Positions 11,137-22,571 of a DNA stretch of 64,000 nt are shown here, piece by piece (position 1 is the first letter of the stretch; every line of letters begins with the position of its first letter). The notes beneath the pieces are model-generated. The model was given only the letters and a program-made list of their open reading frames with translations, was not told the origin of the DNA and ran no database searches. The stretch is taken from contig MU006787.1 in the NCBI GenBank assembly GCA_010093635.1, positions 764,588 to 828,587 of the forward strand, read 5' to 3'. The stretch comes from Massarina eburnea CBS 473.64. Lineage: Eukaryota; Ascomycota; Dothideomycetes; Pleosporales; Massarinaceae. A program made the translations under genes and the position numbers.

Positions 11137-12575
11137 TGTGCTATATCATATACACATAATAGCCTCGTTCAGCTGACAGTGAAACGTAGAGGATGACCTG
11201 ACAACAGTTGTGGCCTCATGGTCTTTAATTAATGGACGGCAAAAGAGGGGTGCCTACGGAAAGGAGATGTCAAATTTTCTAGCATGGACAGGTATTGTTC
11301 TTCAAACGCGCGACATGTACCTGTTCCCACTCTTCGGTCACCCGCTTGGAATCACTCTTAAGTAAGCTTAAGCTGCCGCTCGGGGGCGGGGAACGGGGAC
11401 GGGAGAAGTGACAGAAACGGTTATCTTGCATAGCGTAAACTATCGAAATCAGACAAGCGGCGTCGGTAGTAGCGAGGAAGGCCCTGGAAGGATCCAGTGT
11501 TGAGCACTTGGTACCACTAGTAAATGGAGTGGGGTATGTCGTGCCTTAGTAGATACCAGCCATCGGGCCAGAGCCCTTTCAAAGCAAGAACTCACCGGAT
11601 CGATGAGAGACCTCTCAATATTGCCAGGACCTTTCTTCAGTTCTTCATTTCCTCATCTTTTCATATTCGAAGTTTGACCCAACGTGACGAAACGTGATGG
11701 CCAACGTAACCAGGTCCACTCTCCTCGGGCCGCATTTTAACGGCGTTGTCACAACGGCTCGATACAGATACGGATTAAGATCCAAATGTGACATCGGCAG
11801 TTTCCACCCCACAGAAATCTAGAACTCGCCGATATTTGCCCATGATGATCAACGCCACCAACTTGGCTAGCCACACTATCCATGCACACATCCTAGCAAT
11901 CCCGACCCACCCTACTTGATCTAGCCTTTCGTCCCGAAACGTGAAATTTATCAATCATGGATACCGCATAGTCTCTTGCAACTGGTCTCGACTAGGCCCA
12001 GAGAAGTTTAGGGTATAATCGTCTAGAGGCCTATCAGATAGCCAGGATTGAGCTATGTGGGGCGTTGCCGTTAACCTTAAGCCTTCGTACAGATGCTAAG
12101 GCATATGAAAACGCCCCACATAGCTCAATCCTAGCTATCTGATAGGCCTCTAGACGATTATACCCTAAACTTCTCTGGGCCTAGTCGAGACCAGTTGCAA
12201 GAGACTATGCGGTATGGTATGTTGCAAGCGTACGAATGCCAACGGCACGGATGCTGAAACATTAAACAAACTATTGACAGCGCGTTTCAACGGCGCTACT
12301 TGAGAATGTGGTAAGTGTTTGGATGCTTGGCAGTGAGAATGGTCTGATCAATGGTGACGAGTGAGTACTAAAGCTCGAGCCGAAATGATGCGAGCTATCT
12401 AGACCGGTCGACGGGTGACTCGCGAGCTTCTCCTCCCAAGTATACATGAAGCTAAAGAGACCCCTCATTAATGTTTGTTTATCATTGACCTTTCGAGCTT
12501 TTTGGTTTTAGATCAATTTCCAACCCAGCCATACAACAACAAATACACCCATAATTTACAAAGATACCTGCGAAA
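11137..12575. other. Divergent spacer with a hairpin element
   Basis: Shared upstream region of the minus-strand rhodopsin-like gene and the plus-strand aldehyde dehydrogenase. It holds the 249-bp hairpin element described separately. No gene is supported. Confidence 0.5.
11964..12212. mobile_element. 249-bp foldback/hairpin MITE, 103-bp arms
   Basis: Two 103-bp arms (11964-12066 and 12110-12212) are inverted copies with a single difference that I can find, separated by a 43-bp loop. The outer ends read CCGCATAGTCTCTTGC and are flanked by TA on both sides (11962-11963, 12213-12214). A transcript would fold into a nearly perfect 100-bp hairpin. It has no coding capacity. Architecture and TA flank suit a non-autonomous Tc1/mariner-type foldback element. 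Confidence 0.88.
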
Positions 12576-14127
12576 ATGGTCAAGATAGACTGCAAGGTGC
12601 GAGCACTCATCCACGAACCCATTTTCCACAGCAATACTAACAGTATCACAGACCTTCCCTGGCAATGTCATCAACGGCAAACTCGTAAAAACACCAACTA
12701 CCCGTCACTCAATCGATCCTGCAACCGGTGAACCTCTCTTCGAGGTTCCCGTATCTCGCAAAGAAGACCTCGACTACGCCGTCCGCTCTGCCCGCTTCGC
12801 CTTTGAATCATGGAGCAAAACGTCCTTCTCCGAGCGCGCAGCGATGCTCGTCGCCTTCGCGGATGCGATTGAAGAGAACCGCGAGGAGCTCGAGAAGCTC
12901 CAGACCATGGAGCAGGGCAAACCCCTTCCCCTAGCCACAATGGAATTCGACATGACCATCAAGTGGATGAGAACGTTCGCTACTATGGAAGTAAAAGATG
13001 AGGTGTTGAAGGACGACGATGAAAAGACTATTTACTCCACATTCCCGCCGCTTGGTGTGTGTGGTGGCATTGTCCCGTGGAACTGGCCAGTCCTGCTCGG
13101 TCTGGGCAAGGTCGGTCCCGCATTGATTACAGGAAACACTTTTATCATGAAGCCATCGCCTTTCACACCCTACTGCGATCTCAAGCTCGGTGAACTAGGC
13201 ATGAACATTTTCCCGCCCGGTGTTTTCCAGGTTCTTTCCGGAGCCGACGAGTTAGGTCCTTGGATGACGGATCATCCAGGTATTGATATGATTTCGTTCA
13301 CTGGCTCGATCCCCACGGGCAAGCGCATCGCTGCGGCTTGTGCGAAGACGCTGAAGCGGTATGTGCTCGAGCTAGGAGGAAACGATGCGGCGATCGTATG
13401 CGAGGATGTGGATATCGAAAAATGCTTGCCGAAGATCACCATGTTGTCTTTCTTGAACAGCGGTCAGATTTGTATGCTGGCCAAGCGCATCTACGTCCAC
13501 GAGAAGATTTACGATCAGTTCCGTGATGCTATGGTCCAGTTCACCAAAGAACACATCAAAACTGGCGGCGGTTTTGAGGACGATGTTATCGTTGGCCCTG
13601 TGCAAAATGCCATGCAGTACGTCAATTCTCCTGATTTAAGAGTCTGCCAACCATGCTAACGAAGATATAGATTCGAGCTCGTCAAAGACATGTACTCACA
13701 AATTGAAAAGGAAGGTTGGAAATGCGCCCTCGAAGGCAAAGTCCGCGAAACCTCAAAAGGCTACTTTGTCGAACCCGCCATTATCGACAACCCACCGGAC
13801 AACTCCCGCATCGTCGTCGAAGAGCCCTTTGGTCCCATCGTACCTCTTCTTAAATGGCACGATGACGACGAAGTCGTTGCTCGCGCGAACTCTCTCGAGA
13901 CTGGTCTTGGCGCATCAGTCTGGTCCAAGGACCTCGTGCGTGCGGAGATAATGGCTAGACAGATCTCCGCGGGTAGTGTGTGGATTAACTCTCATTTTGA
14001 TGTTGCGCCAGATGTTCCGTTTGGAGGACATAAAGAGTCGGGTATTGGAATGGAGTGGGGTATTGAGGGTTTGAAGCAGTACACAAACTCGAGGAGTATA
14101 TGGGTGTGGAAGAATGTGTTTGCCTAG
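12576..14127 (+). CDS. NAD(P)-dependent aldehyde dehydrogenase
   Basis: Exons 12576-12596, 12652-13616 and 13671-14127 give 480 aa. It oxidises an aldehyde to its acid with NAD(P)+. The motifs are in place: PWNWPVLLGLGKVGPAL, MKPSPFTP, FTGSIPTGKRI, the general-base Glu in LELGGND (about residue 247), the catalytic Cys in FLNSGQIC (about 281), EEPFGPIVPL, and a C-terminal PFGGHKESGIGMEWG. The second donor was set at GTACGT (13617) because it yields NAMQFELVKDMYSQI, the conserved reading; a donor four bases later breaks the phase. It has no targeting signal, so is probably cytosolic. Substrate is not evident. It is divergent from the rhodopsin-like gene, with the hairpin element in the shared spacer. 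Confidence 0.93.
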
Positions 14128-17029
14128 ATGGTAGATACTGGTGAAGGGAGGAAAGGAAGGCCTTTCCCTTGATAGCGAGGATGTCTGAAGTGAGAAGCCA
14201 GCATACCAGTGACAAACTAATTAGCTGAAAGTAAATGATACCAACGTTGTGATTTTTTATCAAAAAATTCTTTCGTCTTTTTGACCTAGCCGTGAACCTT
14301 AACTTCAACAACTTCAGTGTCATGAGAAACATATCCCAAAAATCATTGTCAAGTGCATTCCTATACTCCCTTGAGTAAACAGTAAACATAATATCGCGCC
14401 CTATCACGTTGGCGGAGTCCGCCGTGCGTAAACTCGGAAATGCAAGGTTCTTCCCTCCACAAATTGTAGCCCTGATACCTGTCAATCACATTCTCATCCA
14501 CATCACCAACTCAACCACTACCTGACTCGTACCGCTCAAGCTCACTCAGCAAGCTGAAACACCAAAAAGCGCGGTCTCCATTTCTTCTCTCTTGTTCCGG
14601 CGCTCAGGGACCAGGGGTGAAGTCGCTTGGTTGCGACCACCATCTTGAATCATGCAAAGATACGGAAAGGAGACGTTGACGTGGCAGGGCAAGTGAATGC
14701 CACTGATTTGAAGGGACTGGGATTGCTAGTAAGGCCTTATTATGAACTTTGAGCACGGCTTCTTTGACATGCAAACAAACAAAGACAAAATTATGTACTA
14801 CTAATTACCTCCTTCCTCGTAACTACCTCAGTATACCATTTGTCCACCTTCTAACACCCCAAGCACCGATGAAGCTGTCGATAAGCCTTCAGTATTCCAC
14901 CCCACATGCCACCTACTGATCGAAGCATGCCGTGACACGCCTCTGACTTCAACCAGATATTCAACGTGACCCGCACGTAATGCCCCTTTAAATGATAAAT
15001 AAGCTTCCTGCAAAGGAGGAAATGCTCCATGGGGTAAGAGTTCTTATTGTTTTCCTAATAGAGCCGGAGTGTGGCATCGGTATCCCTTCTCGCGCGGAAC
15101 ATCTGCCGAAACGTGACGTGCATCTACATCGGCTGGTGGCCCAGGGGACTCCTTGTTAAAAAAAATCGACTGTTTCATATTTCTATAGTTCACTGCTGAC
15201 AAAAGGTAGTGAGGTCTTAAAAGGATTCCAGTATTGTCGTCTACATGTGCTAGCTATGTTAGAATTATGGGTTTGATCCGGAATCATGGTTTTCGGTACC
15301 CAGGTCAAGGTCTCGGGTTACCGAGGAATAAATGATCATTTCTCAAGAATTTAGCGCGAAGTGATCTGAAGGTGATGAAGCGTATTCATACAGTGGCTAT
15401 ACTGAAAGATCCCGATTTCTAGAGATCTAGGATGTGAAGGATTTCGTAAGAGATAGCTATCAGCACTCATTACCGACTGAGTTTCAACAAGAGAGCAGGG
15501 AGTCGTGGTCAACGTGCCTTGGTGAGTGGTATAAGTTATTGATTCAGTATACTTCAAATTTAATGTTGTTTTAATATGCTAGTCTTGTATGGTTTACTAG
15601 GTGATATATTTACTACTTGCATTTCATAGTGGCTATGTACTTACGTTTTAGGTTTTAGAGAGAGGAGTTTCGGTGCTGCTAAGGGATGTATAGAAAAGTT
15701 ATTCTAAATCCTCTGTCTAGCATCTATCTACGCGTACATACGTGACAGTGGTGTACGTAGATATAAAAACAAACAGACCGCGGCGCGAGATGTCTAGTAT
15801 TACGATTACGATAGGGACGTCGTTTGAAGCACACTACAGACAGGTGTGTTAGAGGGATAAGTGTAGGTTTGTAGAGTAAGTAGGCGGCAATGATTGCCTC
15901 TAATATTATACTGTATCCTGTTAGTTTCGTAAGGTACAAACCTTACCGTACGTGTCTCCTTAAATGAGGTGAAATTCTTTTAATTGTATCCATGCGACCC
16001 TAATTAGTGTTTATATGTCTATATCTCACTTTACTATTACCGCGCGTGCATACTCATTCACTGCAAGGGGAAGTAACGTTGACTACCACTTCATCTATTA
16101 TTACGCCCGATAACTCTAGACAATATGGCGTCTATTTCCCGTCATACAATATCCCTTACTTCGTGACGATAGTCAGCTAACCAACCCACGCCTTCTGGGC
16201 ACTTAATAACATCCTTAGCCTGCTAAGACATTAATCCTCGCACTATGGATTCGGCATAGAGGATTGTATATACTTGCCCGCACAAGCCAATTACATCGGC
16301 GATGAAAAGCCAGTTAGGTAAGCCAAGCATCTGAGTGCAACGGGGAGAGCAGCCTTTCCCGTTTATCTAGATAATGTGGTGGACGATCAGTGGTTCCATC
16401 GGTTAGGCACCATAGGTAAGTTCTCCTGACTAGATGCTCGGATATACTGTCTAGTAGCAAAGACGGCTGATAAAGTGATCTTTTATAGACAATCTTTTAG
16501 AATTTACCAATGTAGTGTCTTATACTGCTAAGGCAAAACACTGGTTCTCAAGAATAACAGATATGCTTCGTAGTCTAGCTTACTTGGCATCTATAGCCTT
16601 GTGCTACAATGGCGGGACTGTTCCCCCAGTTATCTGTGCTGACGTGAGATTTCAATATGCACTTTGCCTTTGGGAGGAGAAGCGATAGGCAATGCATGCG
16701 TTGGGCTCGCGGATTAATATAGCCTACTCCATTGTCACGACATGTGCTTACCATTGGCCTCAGCCTGTCCCCCCTTCCTTGATTTCGTGGAACCAATAGA
16801 TTATTAACTTCTTTAATTAGCCCTTTAGATGCAGCCTTGTGTCTGAAATCCAGAGATAGGCTGCGTAGATAGCACAAGGCTCTCACATTCCCCGCGGCCG
16901 TCTCCTTTACTCACTCTCCCACCTTTCTCTCCCAAATGCTTAGTTTTGCCATTATGTGTGCTTCCATGATATATATACTTTGAAATTGCACCCTTCAACA
17001 TTCCTCTGGCTCTGACACCGAAGAAAACT
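14128..17029. other. 2.9-kb gene-poor spacer
   Basis: I see no conserved protein, tRNA or complete mobile element. The part from about 15100 to 16600 is AT-rich and broken by stops in all frames, which would fit an old decayed repeat, but I find no inverted or direct terminal repeats to prove it. Confidence 0.4.
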
Positions 17030-20000
17030 ATGCGCATCATCACCCCGGAGAAACGGCCCCTACGGAAGCATTCCTTCGAGCACCCAGGGTCCGAAACTCT
17101 AATGCATGGCATGCATTCTGGGGCAGAACTGCCACAGAGCCCAGGGCCGGACGCAACTCAGCAACAGAATCTATGGGTGACCAAGGCACCCGACAAAGAA
17201 TCAGAGCCTGTACAGGATGTGAAAGAAACGCATATTCCAAAGTCATCCGGCCAAGCTTTGTGGACTCCTCCTTGGCTCCATAAGATCTCTTTGAGCGGCT
17301 TCGTTTGTCTCTTCACTAGTCTCTGGGTCGCGCTGGTCATACTATGGCGCTACGATGTTTCTAACTCCGGATTCCCCATTTCCCCGTCAGGAAGTCGGTT
17401 TTCCTGGACCTATGGTCCTACAGCTGTCTTCGTTGCGATAACAGGCCTCTGGAGGCAGGTCGACTACCACAGCAAGATGCACCAGCCGTGGCAGCAAATG
17501 ACAAAAGGACCAAGCCCGGCGTCCAGCAGCGTCCTGCTTGACTATATTTCTCCCATCCTTCCAACAGGGCTCGTCAGATCTTTTCGGAATCGACACTGGA
17601 CAGTCGCTGCCGCCATTAGCGGGTTCGCCATCCTCAAACTGGTGACTGTGCTATCAACGGCGTTGATGGTGCCCGTACCCACGAGAATGACAGGCCCGGT
17701 CCCCATCAAGATCAATTCAAAATTTAATGACTCGACTTTCTGGACAACAACGAGCTGGGTGTTAAGTAACAAGACCACGTCGGCACCAAGTGGCAGAAAA
17801 TATTCACATGCTGGGTATTATTTCAACAACATATCTACGACAGCAGCCACCACGTACCTACAGCTACTTCAAGCTCAAATTCCGGATCCGATTGGAACAC
17901 AACAAGGGATTGTGTTTCAAGATGTGACCATCTCTAAGACACCAGACATTACGGAGGTCATCGCTGTATCCGTCGATATCGATACCATCGTCCCCAACGT
18001 GAACTGTGAAGAGGTGAATACGATATTCGAAGCGCACGACGGGAACAACACACGATTCAACGGCGTGGTGGAGATGAATATACCCTCTTGTGGAACTTCA
18101 AAAGTCTGGCTCAGTCAATGCACTGATGGCTCAGACAGCTGCCCGGGCCTTACGACATATAACATGTATCGGACCTACTGCTCTGATTCGGGAATTTCCA
18201 ATGGTCCTCAAACAGAAAGTCGTCTCCTCCTCGTAGCGAGTAATATCACACAAGGACCAAAGCCTGGGACCCAATATAGTGATTACATATTTACTTCGAA
18301 AATGTCCAGTATCACAGCAGTATCTTGCAAGGTCACGTATAGGATGATGAAGGGCACTTGGACGACAGATCCTATGAAAGTTAAAACCCAGGTCCGCCCA
18401 TCAGAGCTTCCAGACAATGAGAAAAGACTTGCCAACTTAACCGATCGTCGACTTACCGAGTTACTATACTCTGCCCTTGTTGTCGCAGACACAGAGATGG
18501 ATGGACCCTTTCGGGATTATGATCACGATTTGAGAAGTTACACTTGGGGTAACGATACTGCCGGGTCTGCCGCCTTGTTTGAGCTCATGGGCCACAATGT
18601 TCGCGGCCTACCGAATGGATACTACAGACTTTTTGATGGAGATACCATGGTCACATCTGCTACAGCTGTTCTCAACCAACTTGCTGTTCTCTTCATACAT
18701 GAGTCTTTTCTCGTTGCAGATAATACCACTGCTTCTGGCGAAGGCATATACACTCAGGAAAGGCTCCGATTCAGAGAACTTTCCTTGTGGCTTATGGTGG
18801 CAAGCTTTTTGGTGTTGAGTCTTTTGACATTGTGCATCATGTTTACGTTCTCGCCAGCAGCCCCACAGGACCCCAGTCTCCTGGGTTCACACGCGGCCAT
18901 GCTCGCCCAAAGCCCGTATTTTGAAACGCTCCTGGCTCCTCTAGGGGGATGTCGAACCAGCCGGATCACGTACGAACTTTCTGGACACACATTCTCTACA
19001 GTTTTTGACGGCTCAATATTTCGACTTCAAGCCCACGAGGGACTTGCAACAGATAATAGCCTCCCTGTCAAACCCAAGCACAAGAAAAGGAATTGGATTC
19101 CCACTCCAGCTCGCGTCTGGTCTGTCATAGCCACCTTTACGTTGCCCCTAGTCGCAATAATCGGCCTCGAGATACTGTACGAAGAAGCCGTCGATAAAGA
19201 CGGTTTCATAATCCAAGACCCACTTTGGGCATTATACGGGATTCAGTACAGCTCAACACTGGTGATGCTAGCCGTAGCCAGTCTTTTCAATAGTCTGGAC
19301 TTTACCGTAATAACAGTTTCCACGTTCAGTTTAATGCGGTCCGGGGCAATGCCATCACATCAAACACTAACGAATAACCCGATGCGAGAAATAACTCCGG
19401 TTGCACTATACAAAGCAGTACGAAGCCGCCAAGTTGGTTTATTCTCTTCGAAACTAGCTGCAATGTTAGGAAGTGTTCTCACTATCCTCGTTTCAAACTT
19501 ATGGCTGCAAAAATCAGTCATAACGAACACCAACATCCAGGTTCCTCTCACAACGACATGGAACCTCGACTGGGTCAACAGTGCTATTGACGATGGCGGC
19601 GCAACAACTCTTTTGAACAACGTGGGATTAAACAATACACAAAGCCCAGGCACAGCCATATGGAATGATCTCGTATTCCCGACCTTTGGTGCTATCACTA
19701 TTTCATCGCCTGACGGCCCGCGGTCCGCATTCGATTTCAGTACCTCAAACCGCAATCTGAACTTCAGTATCGAGGTACCTTCTTTACGACCAAGGCTTTT
19801 CTGCCAACAAGCGACTGATGTGAACTGGGGAGTAAACAGCGTTGGGGGCTTTATACGGTCGAACATGACTGCTACTTTTCCTTTTCCTGAAGGTTGTAGG
19901 GCAGAAAAAGTGGGAAATCGCAAAGATATTTCGTTTACCGGGTTGGAAGACAAAACATTCGGACTGATGGGTCTTTTCTTCGACCTGTTGATTGGAGATA

Positions 20001-20950
20001 AAGTATCAAAAGAATGCTCCCCATGCACCACAAAACCAGAAACACGACCCGATAATCCCATGGGCTGCCCTTCTATCGGTATATTATTTGCAAAAAAAGC
20101 TCTTGTCTGTACGCAAGTTATTCAACAGGTCCAGGTCCAGCTTCACTTCGAGGCTTTCATTGGATCGAACGGCGAATTCGTGATGAAAAAAAGCAACCTC
20201 ACATCGGCTCCGACCCCCATCGAATCCACAGCGACTAATCTAACACGGGGCAGTACTGGCCTAGAATCTTTCAACTACCGCATACAGCCTCACTTCGACC
20301 TCAATATCACAAACACTGTCGCCGATGACTCAGTGGATCCGTTCTTTGGGTACCTACTCTCTGGAACCTCAGGATTCACAAGGGGCAATTTGAATAAGAG
20401 TACGGACCTCCTAATTTCCGCAGTTAGTGGGCTCTACACCGACTTCATGGTGCAAGTCATCGACTCGAACATCTTCCGGAAGCCATCTGAGCAAATGCCC
20501 CTGGAAAACCAGCAAAACTTTGCCAAAGGCACAGTATCGACAGAGGCATCTCGTCTGTCGGTGAATTATACGTCTAAACTCACAGTTCAGATCGTCCTCG
20601 GGGTCATGGTAGTCTTTGGACTGGCGGCTTTGCTTCTCGTCGATCTCAAAAGAACTCTGCCACGAAGCCCTCATTCAATAGCGAGCGTTATGGCCTTGTT
20701 TGCGGGGAGCAAATTGTGCAGTGATGTCATCCCAGAAGGCGCTGAGTGGTTTGACAAGCAGCAACTTGACCGGCTGTTTGGAGGATACATGTTTGCATTG
20801 GGTTGGTGGAGTAGCAGCGCTACTGAAGCGGAACTACGTAGTATCGATAGTCTGATGATTGCTCCTTTAGTTGAGAAACGGTATGGTATTGATATTGGCA
20901 CGCCGGAGAGGTTTGGATTTAGCATGAGGGGAGATCGAGATAAAATCTGA
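17030..20950 (+). CDS. Giant DUF3433 multi-pass membrane protein
   Basis: A single open frame of 1306 aa. It has a polar N-terminus of about 80 residues, then hydrophobic helices near residues 87-108 (FVCLFTSLWVALVILW), 130-146 and 187-212. A Cys- and N-glycosylation-rich extracellular region follows, then a helix at LSLWLMVASFLVLSLLTLCI, a second helix set (WSVIATFTLPLVAIIGLEIL, YSSTLVMLAVASLFNSL, LAAMLGSVLTILVSNLWL), a second extracellular region, and a last helix VQIVLGVMVVFGLAALLLVD. The SRFSWTYGPTAVFVAITGLWRQV and ILPTGLVRSFRNRHWTV blocks and the duplicated layout are typical of the fungal DUF3433 family. Its function is unknown. There is no intron, which is unusual for such a long gene here. 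Confidence 0.85.
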   Translation: MRIITPEKRPLRKHSFEHPGSETLMHGMHSGAELPQSPGPDATQQQNLWVTKAPDKESEPVQDVKETHIPKSSGQALWTPPWLHKISLSGFVCLFTSLWVALVILWRYDVSNSGFPISPSGSRFSWTYGPTAVFVAITGLWRQVDYHSKMHQPWQQMTKGPSPASSSVLLDYISPILPTGLVRSFRNRHWTVAAAISGFAILKLVTVLSTALMVPVPTRMTGPVPIKINSKFNDSTFWTTTSWVLSNKTTSAPSGRKYSHAGYYFNNISTTAATTYLQLLQAQIPDPIGTQQGIVFQDVTISKTPDITEVIAVSVDIDTIVPNVNCEEVNTIFEAHDGNNTRFNGVVEMNIPSCGTSKVWLSQCTDGSDSCPGLTTYNMYRTYCSDSGISNGPQTESRLLLVASNITQGPKPGTQYSDYIFTSKMSSITAVSCKVTYRMMKGTWTTDPMKVKTQVRPSELPDNEKRLANLTDRRLTELLYSALVVADTEMDGPFRDYDHDLRSYTWGNDTAGSAALFELMGHNVRGLPNGYYRLFDGDTMVTSATAVLNQLAVLFIHESFLVADNTTASGEGIYTQERLRFRELSLWLMVASFLVLSLLTLCIMFTFSPAAPQDPSLLGSHAAMLAQSPYFETLLAPLGGCRTSRITYELSGHTFSTVFDGSIFRLQAHEGLATDNSLPVKPKHKKRNWIPTPARVWSVIATFTLPLVAIIGLEILYEEAVDKDGFIIQDPLWALYGIQYSSTLVMLAVASLFNSLDFTVITVSTFSLMRSGAMPSHQTLTNNPMREITPVALYKAVRSRQVGLFSSKLAAMLGSVLTILVSNLWLQKSVITNTNIQVPLTTTWNLDWVNSAIDDGGATTLLNNVGLNNTQSPGTAIWNDLVFPTFGAITISSPDGPRSAFDFSTSNRNLNFSIEVPSLRPRLFCQQATDVNWGVNSVGGFIRSNMTATFPFPEGCRAEKVGNRKDISFTGLEDKTFGLMGLFFDLLIGDKVSKECSPCTTKPETRPDNPMGCPSIGILFAKKALVCTQVIQQVQVQLHFEAFIGSNGEFVMKKSNLTSAPTPIESTATNLTRGSTGLESFNYRIQPHFDLNITNTVADDSVDPFFGYLLSGTSGFTRGNLNKSTDLLISAVSGLYTDFMVQVIDSNIFRKPSEQMPLENQQNFAKGTVSTEASRLSVNYTSKLTVQIVLGVMVVFGLAALLLVDLKRTLPRSPHSIASVMALFAGSKLCSDVIPEGAEWFDKQQLDRLFGGYMFALGWWSSSATEAELRSIDSLMIAPLVEKRYGIDIGTPERFGFSMRGDRDKI

Positions 20951-21126
20951 CTTATTTGGGATACTCAGTCATTGATTTACATAGAAAGAGTAGTAAGTAT
21001 ACCTATATTCTTACATTTTACAGAGTCTTAGACTGAATACAATATGATTAGAGGCTGCGGACTGATTATAGCGGAATTGTTGACTAGGCATGGCGTAGAT
21101 TGAATCGAGGGATACAAATAGTTACA

Positions 21127-21974
21127 TTATGTTCTGGCGAGCCAGTCAAACTCCCGAAAAACACGGAAATACCTCTCGTCTGCTATCAACTTCCTGAACG
21201 CAACCTCGTAATGCAATGAAGGCTCAGACACGTCCGTTAACCAATTACATCCTTGCACACAGCCTTTCACCAAATACCCTGTCAGCGCTACAAACCTTCT
21301 TGATCCTCCCTCTGAACATTGGGTGCATGGACTTTTAAAGCACCCACAATTTGCTTCTCCTGAAAACCCCTTCCTGTGCAAACAGCTATACACAAATATT
21401 CGCGTTATCGGGCTTGTCGTCCCGTGCAATATTCGAACCAAATCTAACCTCATAACCTGCAGCGTCCCACGCGTCAATTCGGCCATGACAACCCTGATCG
21501 GGGAAAAAATCAAAACCATGTACGACTCTGGGATCTGCTGTTCTGAGGCCGGAAAACGCACGTTTCCGCATTGTAGGCAATTATCCTCCCAACAATCCAT
21601 GGGCGCTTGTGCGCTCTCGCGCGTCATCCACCACGTGAAAGTTCTGTCCATTCTTGTAAAACAAGTGACCGACACGGAAAACTTTCGCAGCGCTAGAACT
21701 TTGTGACTACTTGCACGCAGAGGGGAGAGAGAAGGTGATTACCCTGGACATGTTGCTTGAGAAATAGCAGCTCTCGCGTCCCGGAAATTTTCTTCAGGCC
21801 AAAGTCATCCTGCTGGAGTTGTATCCACCGCTGGAAAAGAACATCCGAAGATATTAGACTGAGTGATGCCTGATCGCAGAATTCGACTAGTTCTTTGTAC
21901 GACCATGAGAGCAACAGGCAGTCAAACACCGTGTTCAAGAGTTCCGTCGGTAGGGCCATTTGAAGGGCCTCCAT
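21127..21974 (-). CDS. F-box-like protein (hypothetical)
   Basis: Two exons on the minus strand (21974-21743 and 21692-21127, 50-bp phase-1 intron) give 265 aa. The start MEALQMALPTELLNTVFDCL resembles an F-box (LP.ELL..I...L), followed by a helical stretch with DVLFQRWIQLQQDD. F-box proteins recruit targets to SCF ubiquitin ligases. The C-terminal part is rich in Cys (CWEDNCLQCGNV, CGCFKSPCTQC) and contains no known repeat. Another ATG five codons downstream is possible. The F-box call rests on a short pattern only; it may simply be a lineage-specific protein. Its 3' end converges on the DUF3433 gene, 176 bp away. Confidence 0.5.
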
Positions 21975-22571
21975 CGCTTTTACGATGCGAGGGATTTTAG
22001 GCGTATAGGGAAGAAAAAGAACCAGAAGAAAGTAATATAAGCTTAGCAGGCTCAGCTCCGACTTTATATGCATGCATGCTTGTGTGCATAGCCTCGCACT
22101 AGGCAAAGGAATGACTTATGTAATCTTTGTATCCGTTACTTATCAATATATACCAAATGGCAGTAATCATGAGACTAACAATACTCATCATACTTCTATA
22201 TATGTTCATCTATGCTTTTCTCTAGCTCTATTTATCTCCTCGCTTACTTGTCTTATCTTATTAACTGACTCTAAGTATCTAGGTAGGGAATTTCAGGGTA
22301 AAGAAACAAACGATAGCTAGTTCTTCTAAAATGTGTCCTTATATAACATTCGCGTTTCTAAGTAGGAGCAAATATCATAGCAAAAAGGGGCTTACAGGTT
22401 AAACCAGCCAAGTCTATCTATGTAAAAAACTATAAAGAATCTAAAAAATCTGACATGAGACATCTAGATAAGCAACACACAAAGCAGGCTTCAGAGTCTC
22501 TAAAACCTAGACTTCCCGGGATTTATGAAGAAGAATAAGAAGAATAAGAAGTGTATACTAGAATCAAATGC
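21975..22571. other. Spacer, AT-rich
   Basis: 597 bp upstream of the F-box-like gene and downstream of the secreted preproprotein. It is AT-rich with short GAAGAATAAGAA repeats near 22525-22550. No gene is seen. Confidence 0.4.

Noticed and set aside
16575..16886. 103-aa minus-strand frame in the gene-poor region
   Set aside because: No recognisable motif, and neighbouring frames are full of stops.
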